A stretch of 35,715 nt of DNA from Actinobacteria bacterium OK074 (GTDB lineage: Bacteria > Actinomycetota > Actinomycetes > Streptomycetales > Streptomycetaceae): contig LJCV01000312.1 in assembly GCA_001298575.1 (NCBI GenBank), forward strand, positions 1 to 35,715, written 5' to 3'. The position numbers and the translations under genes were made by a program. Shown piece after piece: positions 7,983 through 15,699 of the stretch (positions are counted from its first letter, which is position 1; each line of letters begins with the position of its first letter). Under the pieces are notes generated by a model that made no database searches, was not told where the DNA came from, and saw only the letters and a list, made by a program, of their open reading frames with translations.

Positions 7983-9032
7983 ATGAACAATGAATTGAAC
8001 CAGGAATCGCGGCGGCTCGTGGTCGGCCTCGACGCGGGCGGCACCCGCACCCGCGCCGTCCTCGCGGAAGCGGAAGCGGACGCGGACGCGGCTGTGGGCA
8101 CGTACGCGGGCGCGGCCGGCGGCCGCACGCTCGGCGAGGGCGCCGCCGGACCGGGCAACGCCCTGACCGTGCCCGGACCCCAACTCGCCGACCACGTCAC
8201 CGAGGCCATCGCCGCCGCCGTCCCCGAGGCCGCGCGGGCCGCGGTCGTGGCGGTGGCCGGCGGATTCGCGGGCGCCGCGGGCAGCGCCGACGAACCCGGC
8301 CGCCACAAGGCCCGCGCGGCGCTGGACGAGGCGCTGCGCCGCCTGGGCATCGCCGCCGGCGCCGTCACCGTCAACAGCGACATCGAGGCCGCGTTCGCCT
8401 CCGCGCCCGGCGCCCCCGCCGACGGCCTCGCCCTGGTGGCCGGGACCGGCGCGGTCGCCGTACGCATCAGCGGACGCCGCTCGCGCGCGACCGTGGACGG
8501 CGACGGTTGGCTGCTCGGCGACGACGGCAGCGGCTTCTGGCTCGGCCGCGGCGCCGCCCGCGCGGCCCTGCGCGCCGCGGACGGCCGGGGCACCCCCACG
8601 ACCCTGGTGACGGCGGTCGCCCGGGCCCTGGACATGCCCGCCGGGAGCCTCCCGCCCGCCCCCGACGGCACCGGCGACTGGCCCGACCACCGGCGCGAGG
8701 CATACCGCGCGCACGTCCTGCCCGCCGTCATGGCCGAGGCCCCCATCCGCCTCGCCCGCTTCGCCCCGCTGGTGGCCGAGGCCGCCCGCGACAAGGACAC
8801 GGTCGCCCTCGCGCTCCTGGACGAGGCCGCCGGCCACCTCGCCGACACCATCCGCGCCCTGGCGCCCCGGCCCCCCCCACGGATCGTCGCCACCGGCGGA
8901 CTGCTCGGCCCGGACGGTCCGCTGACCGACCGCCTCACGGCCCGCCTGCACGCCCTCGGCCTCACCCTCGACTGGGTCCCCGACGGCTGCCGCGGCGCCG
9001 TGGCCCTGGCCCGGCTCGCGGCGGTGTCGTAA
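7983..9032 (+). CDS. BadF/BadG/BcrA/BcrD-family sugar kinase (N-acetylglucosamine/glucosamine kinase-like)
   Basis: A 349-residue kinase of the ASKHA fold. The phosphate-1 loop VVGLDAGGTRTRAV (residues ~14-26), VNSDIEAAFASA, ALVAGTGAVAV (phosphate-2), GDGWLLGDDGSGFWLG and the late ATGGLLG adenosine loop are all present in order. Bacterial relatives phosphorylate N-acetylglucosamine or glucosamine with ATP, so the job here would be to trap the sugar freed by the NagZ-like enzyme. The start is uncertain: ATG 7983 gives MNNELNQESRR, and ATG 7959 is also in frame. Neither has a ribosome site, so a leaderless transcript is possible. A putative operator (TGAATTGAACCAG, 7991-8003) overlaps the first codons. 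The second GH3 gene follows in the same direction after ~100 bases. Confidence 0.8.
   Translation: MNNELNQESRRLVVGLDAGGTRTRAVLAEAEADADAAVGTYAGAAGGRTLGEGAAGPGNALTVPGPQLADHVTEAIAAAVPEAARAAVVAVAGGFAGAAGSADEPGRHKARAALDEALRRLGIAAGAVTVNSDIEAAFASAPGAPADGLALVAGTGAVAVRISGRRSRATVDGDGWLLGDDGSGFWLGRGAARAALRAADGRGTPTTLVTAVARALDMPAGSLPPAPDGTGDWPDHRREAYRAHVLPAVMAEAPIRLARFAPLVAEAARDKDTVALALLDEAAGHLADTIRALAPRPPPRIVATGGLLGPDGPLTDRLTARLHALGLTLDWVPDGCRGAVALARLAAVS
7991..8003. promoter_or_regulatory. Operator-like 13-mer at the kinase start
   Basis: TGAATTGAACCAG is the exact reverse complement of CTGGTTCAATTCA at 14840-14852, in front of the sugar-binding protein gene. It lies within the first codons of the kinase. 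A 13-base identity between two intergenic/start regions of one locus suggests a shared binding site. Confidence 0.45.
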
Positions 9033-9060
9033 ACACCCGTACGCACGCGCGGCGATTCGC

Positions 9061-9124
9061 AGGAACAAGAAGCAAGAAGCACAAGAAGCAAGAAACAAGA
9101 GCAAGAAACAAGAGCAAGAAAGGG
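9061..9124 (+). repeat. Purine-rich tandem repeat leader of the second GH3 gene
   Basis: An AAG/GAA-rich tract, unlike its surroundings, fills the gap between kinase and GH3 genes. The 13-mer CAAGAAACAAGAG occurs at 9089-9101 and 9102-9114 and again in part at 9115-9121, after several degenerate AAGAAGC units. It runs directly into AAAGGGA, the probable ribosome site for ATG 9134. It may act as an unstructured translation-enhancing leader. Confidence 0.7.
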
Positions 9125-9133
9125 ACCGGCCGC

Positions 9134-11491
9134 ATGCCGACTCCGGAACACGCGGCCGTCCAGGCCGAGCAGGACCCCGAGGGCTTCAGGGGCCACGACG
9201 GCCACCACCCCCGCTACCGCGACCCGGCCGCCCCCGTCGACGCCCGCGTGCGCGACCTGCTCGGCCGCATGACCCTCAAGGAGAAGGTGGGCCAGCTCAA
9301 CCAGCGCATGTACGGCTGGAACGCCTACCGCCGCACCCCCGACGGCGCCTTCGAACTCACCGAGGCCCTGCACGCCGAGACCGAGCGCTTCGCCGGACTC
9401 GGCGCCCTGTACGGCCTGTTGCGCGCGGACGCCTGGTCCGGCGTCGACCACGGCACCGGAGCGGGCGCCGAGCACGGCGCACAGCTCGCCGACCTCGTCC
9501 AGCGGCACGTCCTCGAACGCAGCCGCCTGGGCATCCCGGCCCTGTTCGTCGAGGAGGTCCCGCACGGCCTGATGGCCCTCGACGGCACCGTCCTGCCCGT
9601 CAACCTCGCCGTCGGCGCCACCTGGGACCCCGACCTGTACGAGCGGGCCGCCGCGCACGCCGCCGCCGAACTCCGCGCCCGCGGCGGCCACCTCGCCCTC
9701 GTCTCCGCCCTCGACATCGCCCGCGACCCGCGCTGGGGCCGCACCGAGGAGTGCTTCGCCGAGGACCCCCACCTCGCCGCCCGGCTCACCGAGGCGCTGG
9801 TGGGGGGCGCGCAGGGCACGGGGGAGTCCGGGGAGTTCTTCGCCCCCGACAAGGCCCCCGTCGTGCTCAAGCACTTCGCCGGGCAGGGCGCCACCGTCGG
9901 CGGCCGCAACTCCGCCGAGTCCGAACTCGGCCCCCGCGAACTCCACGAGATCCACCTCCCCGCCGCCCGCGCCGGCATCCGCGCCGGGGCCGCCGCCGTC
10001 ATGTCCGCCTACAACGAGGTCGACGGCATGCCCTGCTCCGGCAACCGCGCCCTGCTCACCGGGCTGCTGCGGGAGCGGTGGGGCTTCGAGGGCCTGGTCA
10101 TGGCGGACGGCCTGGCCGTGGACCGGCTGGCCCGCATCACCGGCGACCCGGTCTCCGCGGGCGCGCTCGCGCTCGACGCGGGCGTCGACCTGAGCCTGTG
10201 GGACGAGGGCTTCACCCACCTCGAAGAGGCCGTCGAACGCGGCCTGGTCACCGAGGCCGCCCTCGACACGGCCGTCGCCCGCGTCCTGCGCCTGAAGTTC
10301 CGCCTCGGCCTGTTCGAGCGGCCCTGCACGGGACCGCGGCAGGCACCCACGGGCGGCAGCACCCTGAGCACCGACCTCGCCCGCGCCGCCGTCACCCTCC
10401 TCCACAACGACGGCGGTGTCCTGCCCGTCGCCCCCGCCGTCTCCCGCATTGCCGTCCTGGGCCCCCACTCCGCCACCACCGCCCACCAATTGGGCGACTA
10501 CACCGCCCCGCAGCGCCCCGGCACCGGCAGCAGCGTCCTGGACGCCCTGCGCCGGCTCGCCCCGGCGGGCACCGACGTCCGGCACGCGCCGGGCTGCGCG
10601 CTCACCGGCGACGACCGCTCCGGGATACCCGAGGCCGTCGCGGTGGCCGCCTCCGCCGACCTGGCCGTGCTCGTCCTGGGCGGCAGCAGCGCCCGGACGC
10701 CCGACACCGGGTTCGACGCCAACGGGGCCGCCCGCACGGTGGTCTCGGAGATGACCTGCGGGGAGGGCGTGGACCTCGCCGGGCTGCGCCTGGGCCCGGC
10801 CCAGCACGCGCTGCTGGACGCCGTCACCGCGACCGGCACGCCCACCGCGGTCGTCCTGGTCCAGGGCCGCCCGCACGCCGTCCCGGAGGCCGCGGACCGC
10901 GCGGCCGCCCTGCTGAGCGCCTGGTACCCGGGCCCGTGGGGCGGCGACGCCGTCGCGGAGATCCTCCTCGGCCTCGCCGAACCCGTCGGCCGCCTCCCGG
11001 TCTCCGTCCCGCGCTCGGCCGCCCAGCTCCCGGTGTACTACAACCACAAGGAGACCGAGTACGGCTCCTACGCCGACGACGGCGCCGAGCCGCTCTACTC
11101 CTTCGGGCACGGCCTCGCGTACACGACCTTCGCCTACGGCACCCCCACGCTCTCGCACGACACCGTCGACCCCCGTACGGGCACGGTGACCTGCTCGGTC
11201 GAGGTCACCAACACCGGGGTACGGCACGGGCGTACGGTCGTCCAGCTGTACGTGCGACGGCTGCGCACGCCGGTGTGGCCGCGCTCCCTCGAACTGCGCG
11301 CCTTCGAGGGCGTCGACCTGGCACCGGGCGAGCGCCGCACGGTGCACATGCCGCTCGGCGCCGACCAACTCGTGCTGGTCGACGCCGGTTTGGAGACGGT
11401 GGCCGCGCCCGGCACGGTGGAGATCCGCGTCGCCGACTCGGCCCGGAGCGCCTTGACGGCCGTACCCGCCGTCCTGCGCGTCGGGGGGTGA
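9134..11491 (+). CDS. GH3 beta-glycosidase (beta-glucosidase/xylosidase type)
   Basis: A 785-residue two-domain family 3 enzyme with a C-terminal fibronectin-III-like domain. The N-terminal barrel carries LLGRMTLKEKVGQL, ALDIARDPRWGRTEECFAEDP, VLKHFAGQGATVGGRN and the nucleophile Asp~325 in GLVMADGLAVDRL. The second domain follows (LLHNDGGVLPV...). ETEYGSYADDGAEPLYSFGHGLAYTTF leads into the Fn3-like domain, ending in APGTVEIRVADSA. No signal peptide. It is structurally different from the NagZ-like GH3 at 5074, lacks the Asp/His dyad motif, and should use a Glu acid/base in the second domain. Substrate is unknown: a beta-glucoside, beta-xyloside or a beta-linked glycan branch sugar. ATG 9134 follows AAAGGGA; the purine-rich repeat leader is upstream. 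Probably co-transcribed with the kinase. Confidence 0.88.
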   Translation: MPTPEHAAVQAEQDPEGFRGHDGHHPRYRDPAAPVDARVRDLLGRMTLKEKVGQLNQRMYGWNAYRRTPDGAFELTEALHAETERFAGLGALYGLLRADAWSGVDHGTGAGAEHGAQLADLVQRHVLERSRLGIPALFVEEVPHGLMALDGTVLPVNLAVGATWDPDLYERAAAHAAAELRARGGHLALVSALDIARDPRWGRTEECFAEDPHLAARLTEALVGGAQGTGESGEFFAPDKAPVVLKHFAGQGATVGGRNSAESELGPRELHEIHLPAARAGIRAGAAAVMSAYNEVDGMPCSGNRALLTGLLRERWGFEGLVMADGLAVDRLARITGDPVSAGALALDAGVDLSLWDEGFTHLEEAVERGLVTEAALDTAVARVLRLKFRLGLFERPCTGPRQAPTGGSTLSTDLARAAVTLLHNDGGVLPVAPAVSRIAVLGPHSATTAHQLGDYTAPQRPGTGSSVLDALRRLAPAGTDVRHAPGCALTGDDRSGIPEAVAVAASADLAVLVLGGSSARTPDTGFDANGAARTVVSEMTCGEGVDLAGLRLGPAQHALLDAVTATGTPTAVVLVQGRPHAVPEAADRAAALLSAWYPGPWGGDAVAEILLGLAEPVGRLPVSVPRSAAQLPVYYNHKETEYGSYADDGAEPLYSFGHGLAYTTFAYGTPTLSHDTVDPRTGTVTCSVEVTNTGVRHGRTVVQLYVRRLRTPVWPRSLELRAFEGVDLAPGERRTVHMPLGADQLVLVDAGLETVAAPGTVEIRVADSARSALTAVPAVLRVGG

Positions 11492-11520
11492 CGCGGGGCG
11501 GCGGGTACGGGATCCGGGGC

Positions 11521-11545
11521 GGGGCCGTCAGAGCTTGACGGCCCC
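11521..11545. terminator. Hairpin terminator between convergent GH3 and permease genes
   Basis: Perfect 10-bp stem GGGGCCGTCA / TGACGGCCCC with a GAGCT loop. It lies 30 bases after the GH3 stop and overlaps the stop codon of the convergent permease gene, so it can serve both strands. Confidence 0.65.
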
Positions 11546-12406
11546 GGAGGAGACGCCCTTGTAGAACCAGCGCTGGGTGATGACGAACAGCACCAGCACC
11601 GGCACCACCGAGATCACCGAACCGGCCATGACCACCCGCTGGTCGTAGCCGAACGACGAGGACTGCAACCGCGACAGGCCCAGCGTCAGCGTCATGTGGT
11701 CCTCGGAGCGCAGCACGATCAGCGGCCACAGGAAGTCGTCCCAGGCGCTGATGAACGTGTTGATGACGACGACCATGATCGCGCCCCACGCGGACGGCAG
11801 ATACAGGTACCGGAAGCGCTGCCACTCGTTCGCGCCGTCGAGCATGCCCGAGTCCTCGATCTCGCGCGGCACCGCGAGGAACGCGCCCCGCATGAGCATG
11901 ACGTTGATGGCGCCGACGAAACCGGGCAGCCACACGCCCGCCACGCTGTCGACCAGACCGAGGTCGCGGATGCTCAGGAACAGCGACACCATGATCGACT
12001 CGAAGGGGAACATCATCGAGGCGACCAGCACCACCCAGACCGCCTTGCGGCCCTTCCAGCCGGGCTTGGAGAGCATGTAGCCGGCCGTGGTCGAGAACAG
12101 CAGCTGGCTGGTGATCGACAGGGCGACCACGTACAGGCTGTTCTTGATGTACGTGGCCACCGGTACCTGGCTGAAGACCTCGCGGTAGGCGTGCAGCGTC
12201 GGGTGGTGCGGCAGCAGGGAGGCGTTCGCGCCGAAGACGTCCTCGCCGGTGCCCTTCAGGGAGGCCAGGAACTGCCAGATCAGCGGGCCGACGGTGAGAC
12301 CGAGCACCAGGATCAGCAGCAGGTAGCGGACGATCAGCTCGCGCGGGCGGCCGTAGTCCCGCCAACGCGGCACCAGGCGCCGGGGCTTGGGCACTGCGGT
12401 CGTCAT
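11528..12406 (-). CDS. Sugar ABC transporter permease (MalG-like)
   Basis: A 292-residue inner-membrane permease of the carbohydrate uptake ABC family (binding-protein-dependent transport permease, MalG branch). Six hydrophobic helices are visible, starting with YLLLILVLGLTVGPLIWQFL. The ATPase-contact EAA loop reads REIEDSGMLDGANEWQRFRYLYLP. Together with the MalF-like partner it forms the channel for the sugar delivered by the lipoprotein at 13422. Its ATG overlaps the stop of the partner gene (ATGA), so the two are translationally coupled. It is the last gene of the importer operon. No ATPase gene follows; Streptomyces sugar importers commonly share the unlinked ATPase MsiK. Confidence 0.9.
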   Translation of the reverse strand: MTTAVPKPRRLVPRWRDYGRPRELIVRYLLLILVLGLTVGPLIWQFLASLKGTGEDVFGANASLLPHHPTLHAYREVFSQVPVATYIKNSLYVVALSITSQLLFSTTAGYMLSKPGWKGRKAVWVVLVASMMFPFESIMVSLFLSIRDLGLVDSVAGVWLPGFVGAINVMLMRGAFLAVPREIEDSGMLDGANEWQRFRYLYLPSAWGAIMVVVINTFISAWDDFLWPLIVLRSEDHMTLTLGLSRLQSSSFGYDQRVVMAGSVISVVPVLVLFVITQRWFYKGVSSGAVKL

Positions 12407-13422
12407 GACTCGTCCTCCTTGGTCAGGCGCTGCGCCAGCAGGGTCAGCCCCAGCGTCAGCAGGAACAGGGCCACACTGACCGCCGAGCCGTAACCGGCGT
12501 TGCCGGTCTGCGGGTCCAGGCCGACGTCCCGGATGTAGAAGGGCAGCGTGCGGTCGGCGCCGCCGGGGCCGCCGGTGGAGCTGCCGAGCATGTAGATCTC
12601 GGTGAACACGCGCAGCGAGCCGATGCCGGTGAGGGTGCCGACCAGCATCATCGCCTGGCGCACGCCGGGCACGGTGATGTGCCAGAAGCGGCGGGCGGCA
12701 CCGGCGCCGTCCATCGACGCGGCCTCGTGCAGCTCCTTGGGCACGTTCCCCAGCGCGGCCAGGTAGAAGACCATGTACCAGCCCAGGCCCTTCCAGAGGG
12801 TCAGGCCCATCGCCGACAGCAGGATCAGCCACGAGTCGGACAGGAAGGGGATGGCCGACCGGATCAAGTGGGCCTTCTCCAGCCAGGTGTTGACCAGGCC
12901 GTCGTCCGCGAGCAGCCACTGCCAGCTCAGGCCCACGACCACGCTGGAGGCGAGCACCGGCGTGTAGAACGCCGACCGGAAGAAGCCGATGCCGGGGAGG
13001 TTCTTCTCCACCAGGACCGCCAGCAGCAGCGGCAGCAGCACCATCAGCGGGACGACGATCACCGCGTACAGGACGCTGTTGCGGGTCGCCAGCCAGAAGT
13101 CCGAGTCGTGCAGCATCCGGGTGTAGTTGGACCACCCGACGAAGTTCGCCACACCGCCGAGCGGTTTGGCGTCCGTGAAGGACAGCAGGACGGTGTTGAG
13201 GAACGGGAACACCCCGAACACCACCGCGCACACGATCGCGGGCGCGGTCCACAGCCAGGGCAGCCACCAACGGCGATACAGGGCCGCCCCGTTGGCGCCG
13301 GGCACGGGGCCCGGCAGCAGGGCGCGGCCGAAGCGGCGGATGCGGGAGGGGGCCGGGCCCGGCACGGAGGCGAGCTCCGTACCGGGCACGGACACCGGCT
13401 TCGCGGTCTGCGTCGCCGCCAT
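12403..13422 (-). CDS. Sugar ABC transporter permease (MalF-like)
   Basis: A 339-residue membrane permease. A ~55-residue Pro/Arg-rich cytoplasmic N-terminus precedes WLPWLWTAPAIVCAVVFGVF, followed by about six helices and the EAA loop (PKELHEAASMDGAGAARRFWHITVP). The start ATG overlaps the stop of the binding-protein gene by one base (TGATG), and its own stop overlaps the next permease by ATGA. The importer operon order is therefore binding protein, MalF-like, MalG-like. The gap between EAA loop and last helix includes a Gly-rich loop (SSTGGPGGADRT), which is common in such permeases. Confidence 0.9.
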   Translation of the reverse strand: MAATQTAKPVSVPGTELASVPGPAPSRIRRFGRALLPGPVPGANGAALYRRWWLPWLWTAPAIVCAVVFGVFPFLNTVLLSFTDAKPLGGVANFVGWSNYTRMLHDSDFWLATRNSVLYAVIVVPLMVLLPLLLAVLVEKNLPGIGFFRSAFYTPVLASSVVVGLSWQWLLADDGLVNTWLEKAHLIRSAIPFLSDSWLILLSAMGLTLWKGLGWYMVFYLAALGNVPKELHEAASMDGAGAARRFWHITVPGVRQAMMLVGTLTGIGSLRVFTEIYMLGSSTGGPGGADRTLPFYIRDVGLDPQTGNAGYGSAVSVALFLLTLGLTLLAQRLTKEDES

Positions 13423-14789
13423 CAGTTGCTCTGCTTCAGCAGCTCGTTCGCCTTGGTCTGGGCGTCCTTCACCGCCTGCGCGGCGCTCTTCTTGCCCTGC
13501 ATCGCCAGCTGCACCTGGCCCACGATGGCGTTCTGCACGGCCGTGGAGAGGACGGTCTGGTACGCGGTGGTCGTCTTGAGCTGTTCGGCGACGAGCTTGC
13601 GGGCCTGCGCGAACTGGTCGTTGCCGCTGACCTTCTGGAAGAACGGGTCGTTCAGCGAGGTGGTGGTCGTCGGGAAGATCACCACGTCCGGGTCCTTGGC
13701 CCAGGCCGTCTGGTTCTCGGCGTTGGTGAGGAACTCGGCGAACGCGAGCGCCACCGGCGCGTGCTTGCTGGTCGCGGCGACCGAGATGTACTGCGGGGCA
13801 CCGGTGGTGTGGCCGAGCGCGTCGAAGGGCTGCTGGCCCACGCCCGTCTTGGCGTAGATCGAGGGGCTGTTCTGCTTCACGAAGCGCACATAGCTCGGGT
13901 TGGTCGAGCCGTAGGCGACCTTGCCCTGGGTGTACGGCGTGGAGGGGTCGTTGCTGGAGGACAGCGAGTCCTTCGGCATCGCGCCCTCCTTGTACAGCTT
14001 CGCCATCCAGGCGACCCACTGGGTGGTGCGCGGGTCGTTGGCGAAGACGGCGGTCTTGCCGTCGGAGGACAGGGTCTTGATGTTCATCTGGTCCCAGTCG
14101 GCCGGGATGCGCCAGACCGGGTTGGCCATCGTCGCGTAGTACTTGCCCTTGGCCGACTTGGCGATCTTCTCGTAGTCGGCGAACAGGCCGAAGATGCTCG
14201 TCGGCGCCTTGTCCGGGTCGATGCCCGCCTTCTTGAGCATGTCCTTGTTGTAGGTCAGGACGACGCCGCCGGTGTACCAGGGGAGCACCGTGTGCACCGA
14301 GGCGCCCGAGGCGTCCTTCATGGTGCTGGACTTCCAGAACGCCGGCACGAACGGCTTGCCGGCGCTCGGGTCCTTCACACCCACGTTGAGCAGGTAGCCC
14401 GCCTTGGTGAGGGAGGTCGCCGTCTCGGCGTTGAGGTTGATGACGTCCGGCAACGTACACGCCTGGGCGTCGGCGACGTTGCGCTGGGTGAAGGTGGCGT
14501 CGCCCGGGTCGTCGATCCACTTGACCTTGGTGCCGGGGTGGGCCTTCTCGAACGCCGAGATGACTCCGTTGAAGAAGCTGCCGAAGTCTTTCTTCAGGTT
14601 GGTGGTCTGGAAGGTGATGTTGCCCTTCACCTCGCCGGAGAGCTTTCCGGACCCCACGTTGCCCTTGTTCACCTTGCAGCCGCCGGCGGTGTCGGCGCCG
14701 CCGCTGGAGCCGCCGAGGCCGCAGCCGGCGGCCGTGAGGGTCAGGACAGCGATCCCCACCAGGGATCCGGTCAGTCTTGTTGCACGCAT
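13422..14789 (-). CDS. Sugar-binding lipoprotein of an ABC importer
   Basis: A 455-residue family-1 extracellular solute-binding protein. The lipoprotein signal ends in LTLTAAGC with Cys23 as the lipidated residue, followed by a Gly/Ser-rich linker and the binding lobes (NITFQTTNLKK, GTKVKWIDDPGDATF, LPDVINLNAET, LPWYTGGVVLTYNKDMLKKAG). ATG 14789 follows AGGAGGA at a suitable spacing. It heads an operon with the two permeases. The surrounding intracellular alpha-mannosidase and hexosaminidases suggest that it captures a mannose- and/or GlcNAc-containing oligosaccharide; the ligand cannot be read from the sequence. Upstream lies an operator-like CTGGTTCAATTCACCA (14840-14855), consistent with control by the local RpiR-type regulator. 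Confidence 0.9.
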   Translation of the reverse strand: MRATRLTGSLVGIAVLTLTAAGCGLGGSSGGADTAGGCKVNKGNVGSGKLSGEVKGNITFQTTNLKKDFGSFFNGVISAFEKAHPGTKVKWIDDPGDATFTQRNVADAQACTLPDVINLNAETATSLTKAGYLLNVGVKDPSAGKPFVPAFWKSSTMKDASGASVHTVLPWYTGGVVLTYNKDMLKKAGIDPDKAPTSIFGLFADYEKIAKSAKGKYYATMANPVWRIPADWDQMNIKTLSSDGKTAVFANDPRTTQWVAWMAKLYKEGAMPKDSLSSSNDPSTPYTQGKVAYGSTNPSYVRFVKQNSPSIYAKTGVGQQPFDALGHTTGAPQYISVAATSKHAPVALAFAEFLTNAENQTAWAKDPDVVIFPTTTTSLNDPFFQKVSGNDQFAQARKLVAEQLKTTTAYQTVLSTAVQNAIVGQVQLAMQGKKSAAQAVKDAQTKANELLKQSN

Positions 14790-14839
14790 CGTCGTGTTCC
14801 TCCTGCGACCTGGCAGCTGCTGGGTCGACTGGGTTCCGG

Positions 14840-14855
14840 CTGGTTCAATTCACCA
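14840..14855. promoter_or_regulatory. Putative RpiR-type operator upstream of the importer operon
   Basis: CTGGTTCAATTCACCA begins about 50 bases upstream of the binding-protein start. It is close to TGGTTCAATCAACCA at 20021 and shares an exact 13-mer, in reverse orientation, with the kinase start. Further related half-sites follow at 14867 (GGTTGATGAA) and 14884 (ACCAAAATTCATC), in a visibly A/T-rich patch. Confidence 0.55.
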
Positions 14856-14956
14856 ACTTCGAATGAGGTTGATGAAAATGTGGACCAAAATTCATCGGAG
14901 GTCAATGGTTTGACGTGTTGCCGTTGTGTTCCGGTCCGTGGTCGGAACCGGTGCAC

Positions 14957-14976
14957 GGCCGGTGTCGCCACCGGCC
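14957..14976. terminator. Hairpin downstream of the His-rich protein gene
   Basis: GGCCGGTG / CACCGGCC with a TCGC loop, about 50 bases past the stop of the - strand gene ending at 15025 and upstream of the importer promoter region. It would separate the GH38 operon from the importer operon. Confidence 0.5.
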
Positions 14977-15024
14977 TCCGCGCCCGTCTCGGGGTCCGAC
15001 TCCGTACCCGGCTCAGTGCCCGGC

Positions 15025-15699
15025 TCAGTGCCGGTGCTCGTGGTCCGGGTGCGAGGGGTCGCCGGGATGCTCGTGCCCGGCGGTGTACTCCACGTCCACC
15101 CGCGCCCGGTCCAGCCAGCCGAAGAAGGCCCGCCGGCCCGCCGCCTGCCGCAGCTCGCGCTCGATGCCGTCCCGGGCGTCCGGGTACGACACGCGGTCCT
15201 CGGGCGCGACCTCGCGGAAGGGGTCGATGCCCCGGCGCAGCGCCTCGGGGGTGAGGAAGCGGTCGCGGTTGCGGTCGTAGTAGTCCAGCACGTCCGCCTC
15301 GGGGACGTGCTGCCCGGTCTCCAGCTCGGCCAGCAGGGCGCGCGCGGCGGGGGAGTGGGCCAGCACCGCCGCGACGATGCTGCCCAGGTCGGCCACGTCC
15401 GCCTCGGACACGGCCGGCACCCGCGCGGGCGACACCTCGCCCGGCGGCGCGAGCCCCAGCTCGGCGCAGGACCGGCGCGCGAGCTCGTCCGCGACCACCA
15501 CTTGTGTCGCCCACCGCCGCCGCTGCCGGTCGGCCCGCGCCCGCCCCTCGGGGCGGGACACGGGATCGGGCGGCGGCACGGCCGCGAGGAAGGCGTCCAC
15601 GCGCTGCCTGGCGACCGGCTCGCCGCGCACGAGCGCCGCGACGGGGTCCAGGTCCGCGTGCACGTGCCCGTGCTGCCCGTGGTGCACATGACCCGTCAC
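15025..15699 (-). CDS. His-rich small protein with a PPIase/SurA-like helical region, coupled to GH38
   Basis: A 224-residue protein whose GTG start overlaps the stop of the alpha-mannosidase gene (GTGA), so it is translationally coupled to it. The N-terminus is VTGHVHHGQHGHVHADLD and the C-terminus HEHPGDPSHPDHEHRH: both ends are rich in histidine, as in metal-binding or metal-storage tails. The middle is helical and Ala/Arg-rich, with SEADVADLGSIVAAVL and EADVLDYYDRNRDRFLTPEALR. The last of these resembles the helix preceding the parvulin domain in SurA-type peptidyl-prolyl isomerases, but no parvulin catalytic domain follows. No signal peptide or membrane helix. A role in supplying zinc to, or folding, the metal-dependent GH38 enzyme is inference. 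I do not know a characterised homologue. Confidence 0.75.
   Translation of the reverse strand: MTGHVHHGQHGHVHADLDPVAALVRGEPVARQRVDAFLAAVPPPDPVSRPEGRARADRQRRRWATQVVVADELARRSCAELGLAPPGEVSPARVPAVSEADVADLGSIVAAVLAHSPAARALLAELETGQHVPEADVLDYYDRNRDRFLTPEALRRGIDPFREVAPEDRVSYPDARDGIERELRQAAGRRAFFGWLDRARVDVEYTAGHEHPGDPSHPDHEHRH

Noticed and set aside
6501..11368. Very long - strand frames (6501-9104 and 7964-11368)
   Set aside because: They run across several genes and intergenic spaces and are low-complexity Gly/Ala/Arg. The + strand in the same place encodes a recognisable kinase and GH3 enzyme.
11528..13270. Single 580-codon frame suggesting fused permeases
   Set aside because: The N-terminal half is out of frame with the MalF-like gene and is Arg-rich nonsense. 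The MalG-like protein starts at ATG 12406, overlapping the upstream stop.
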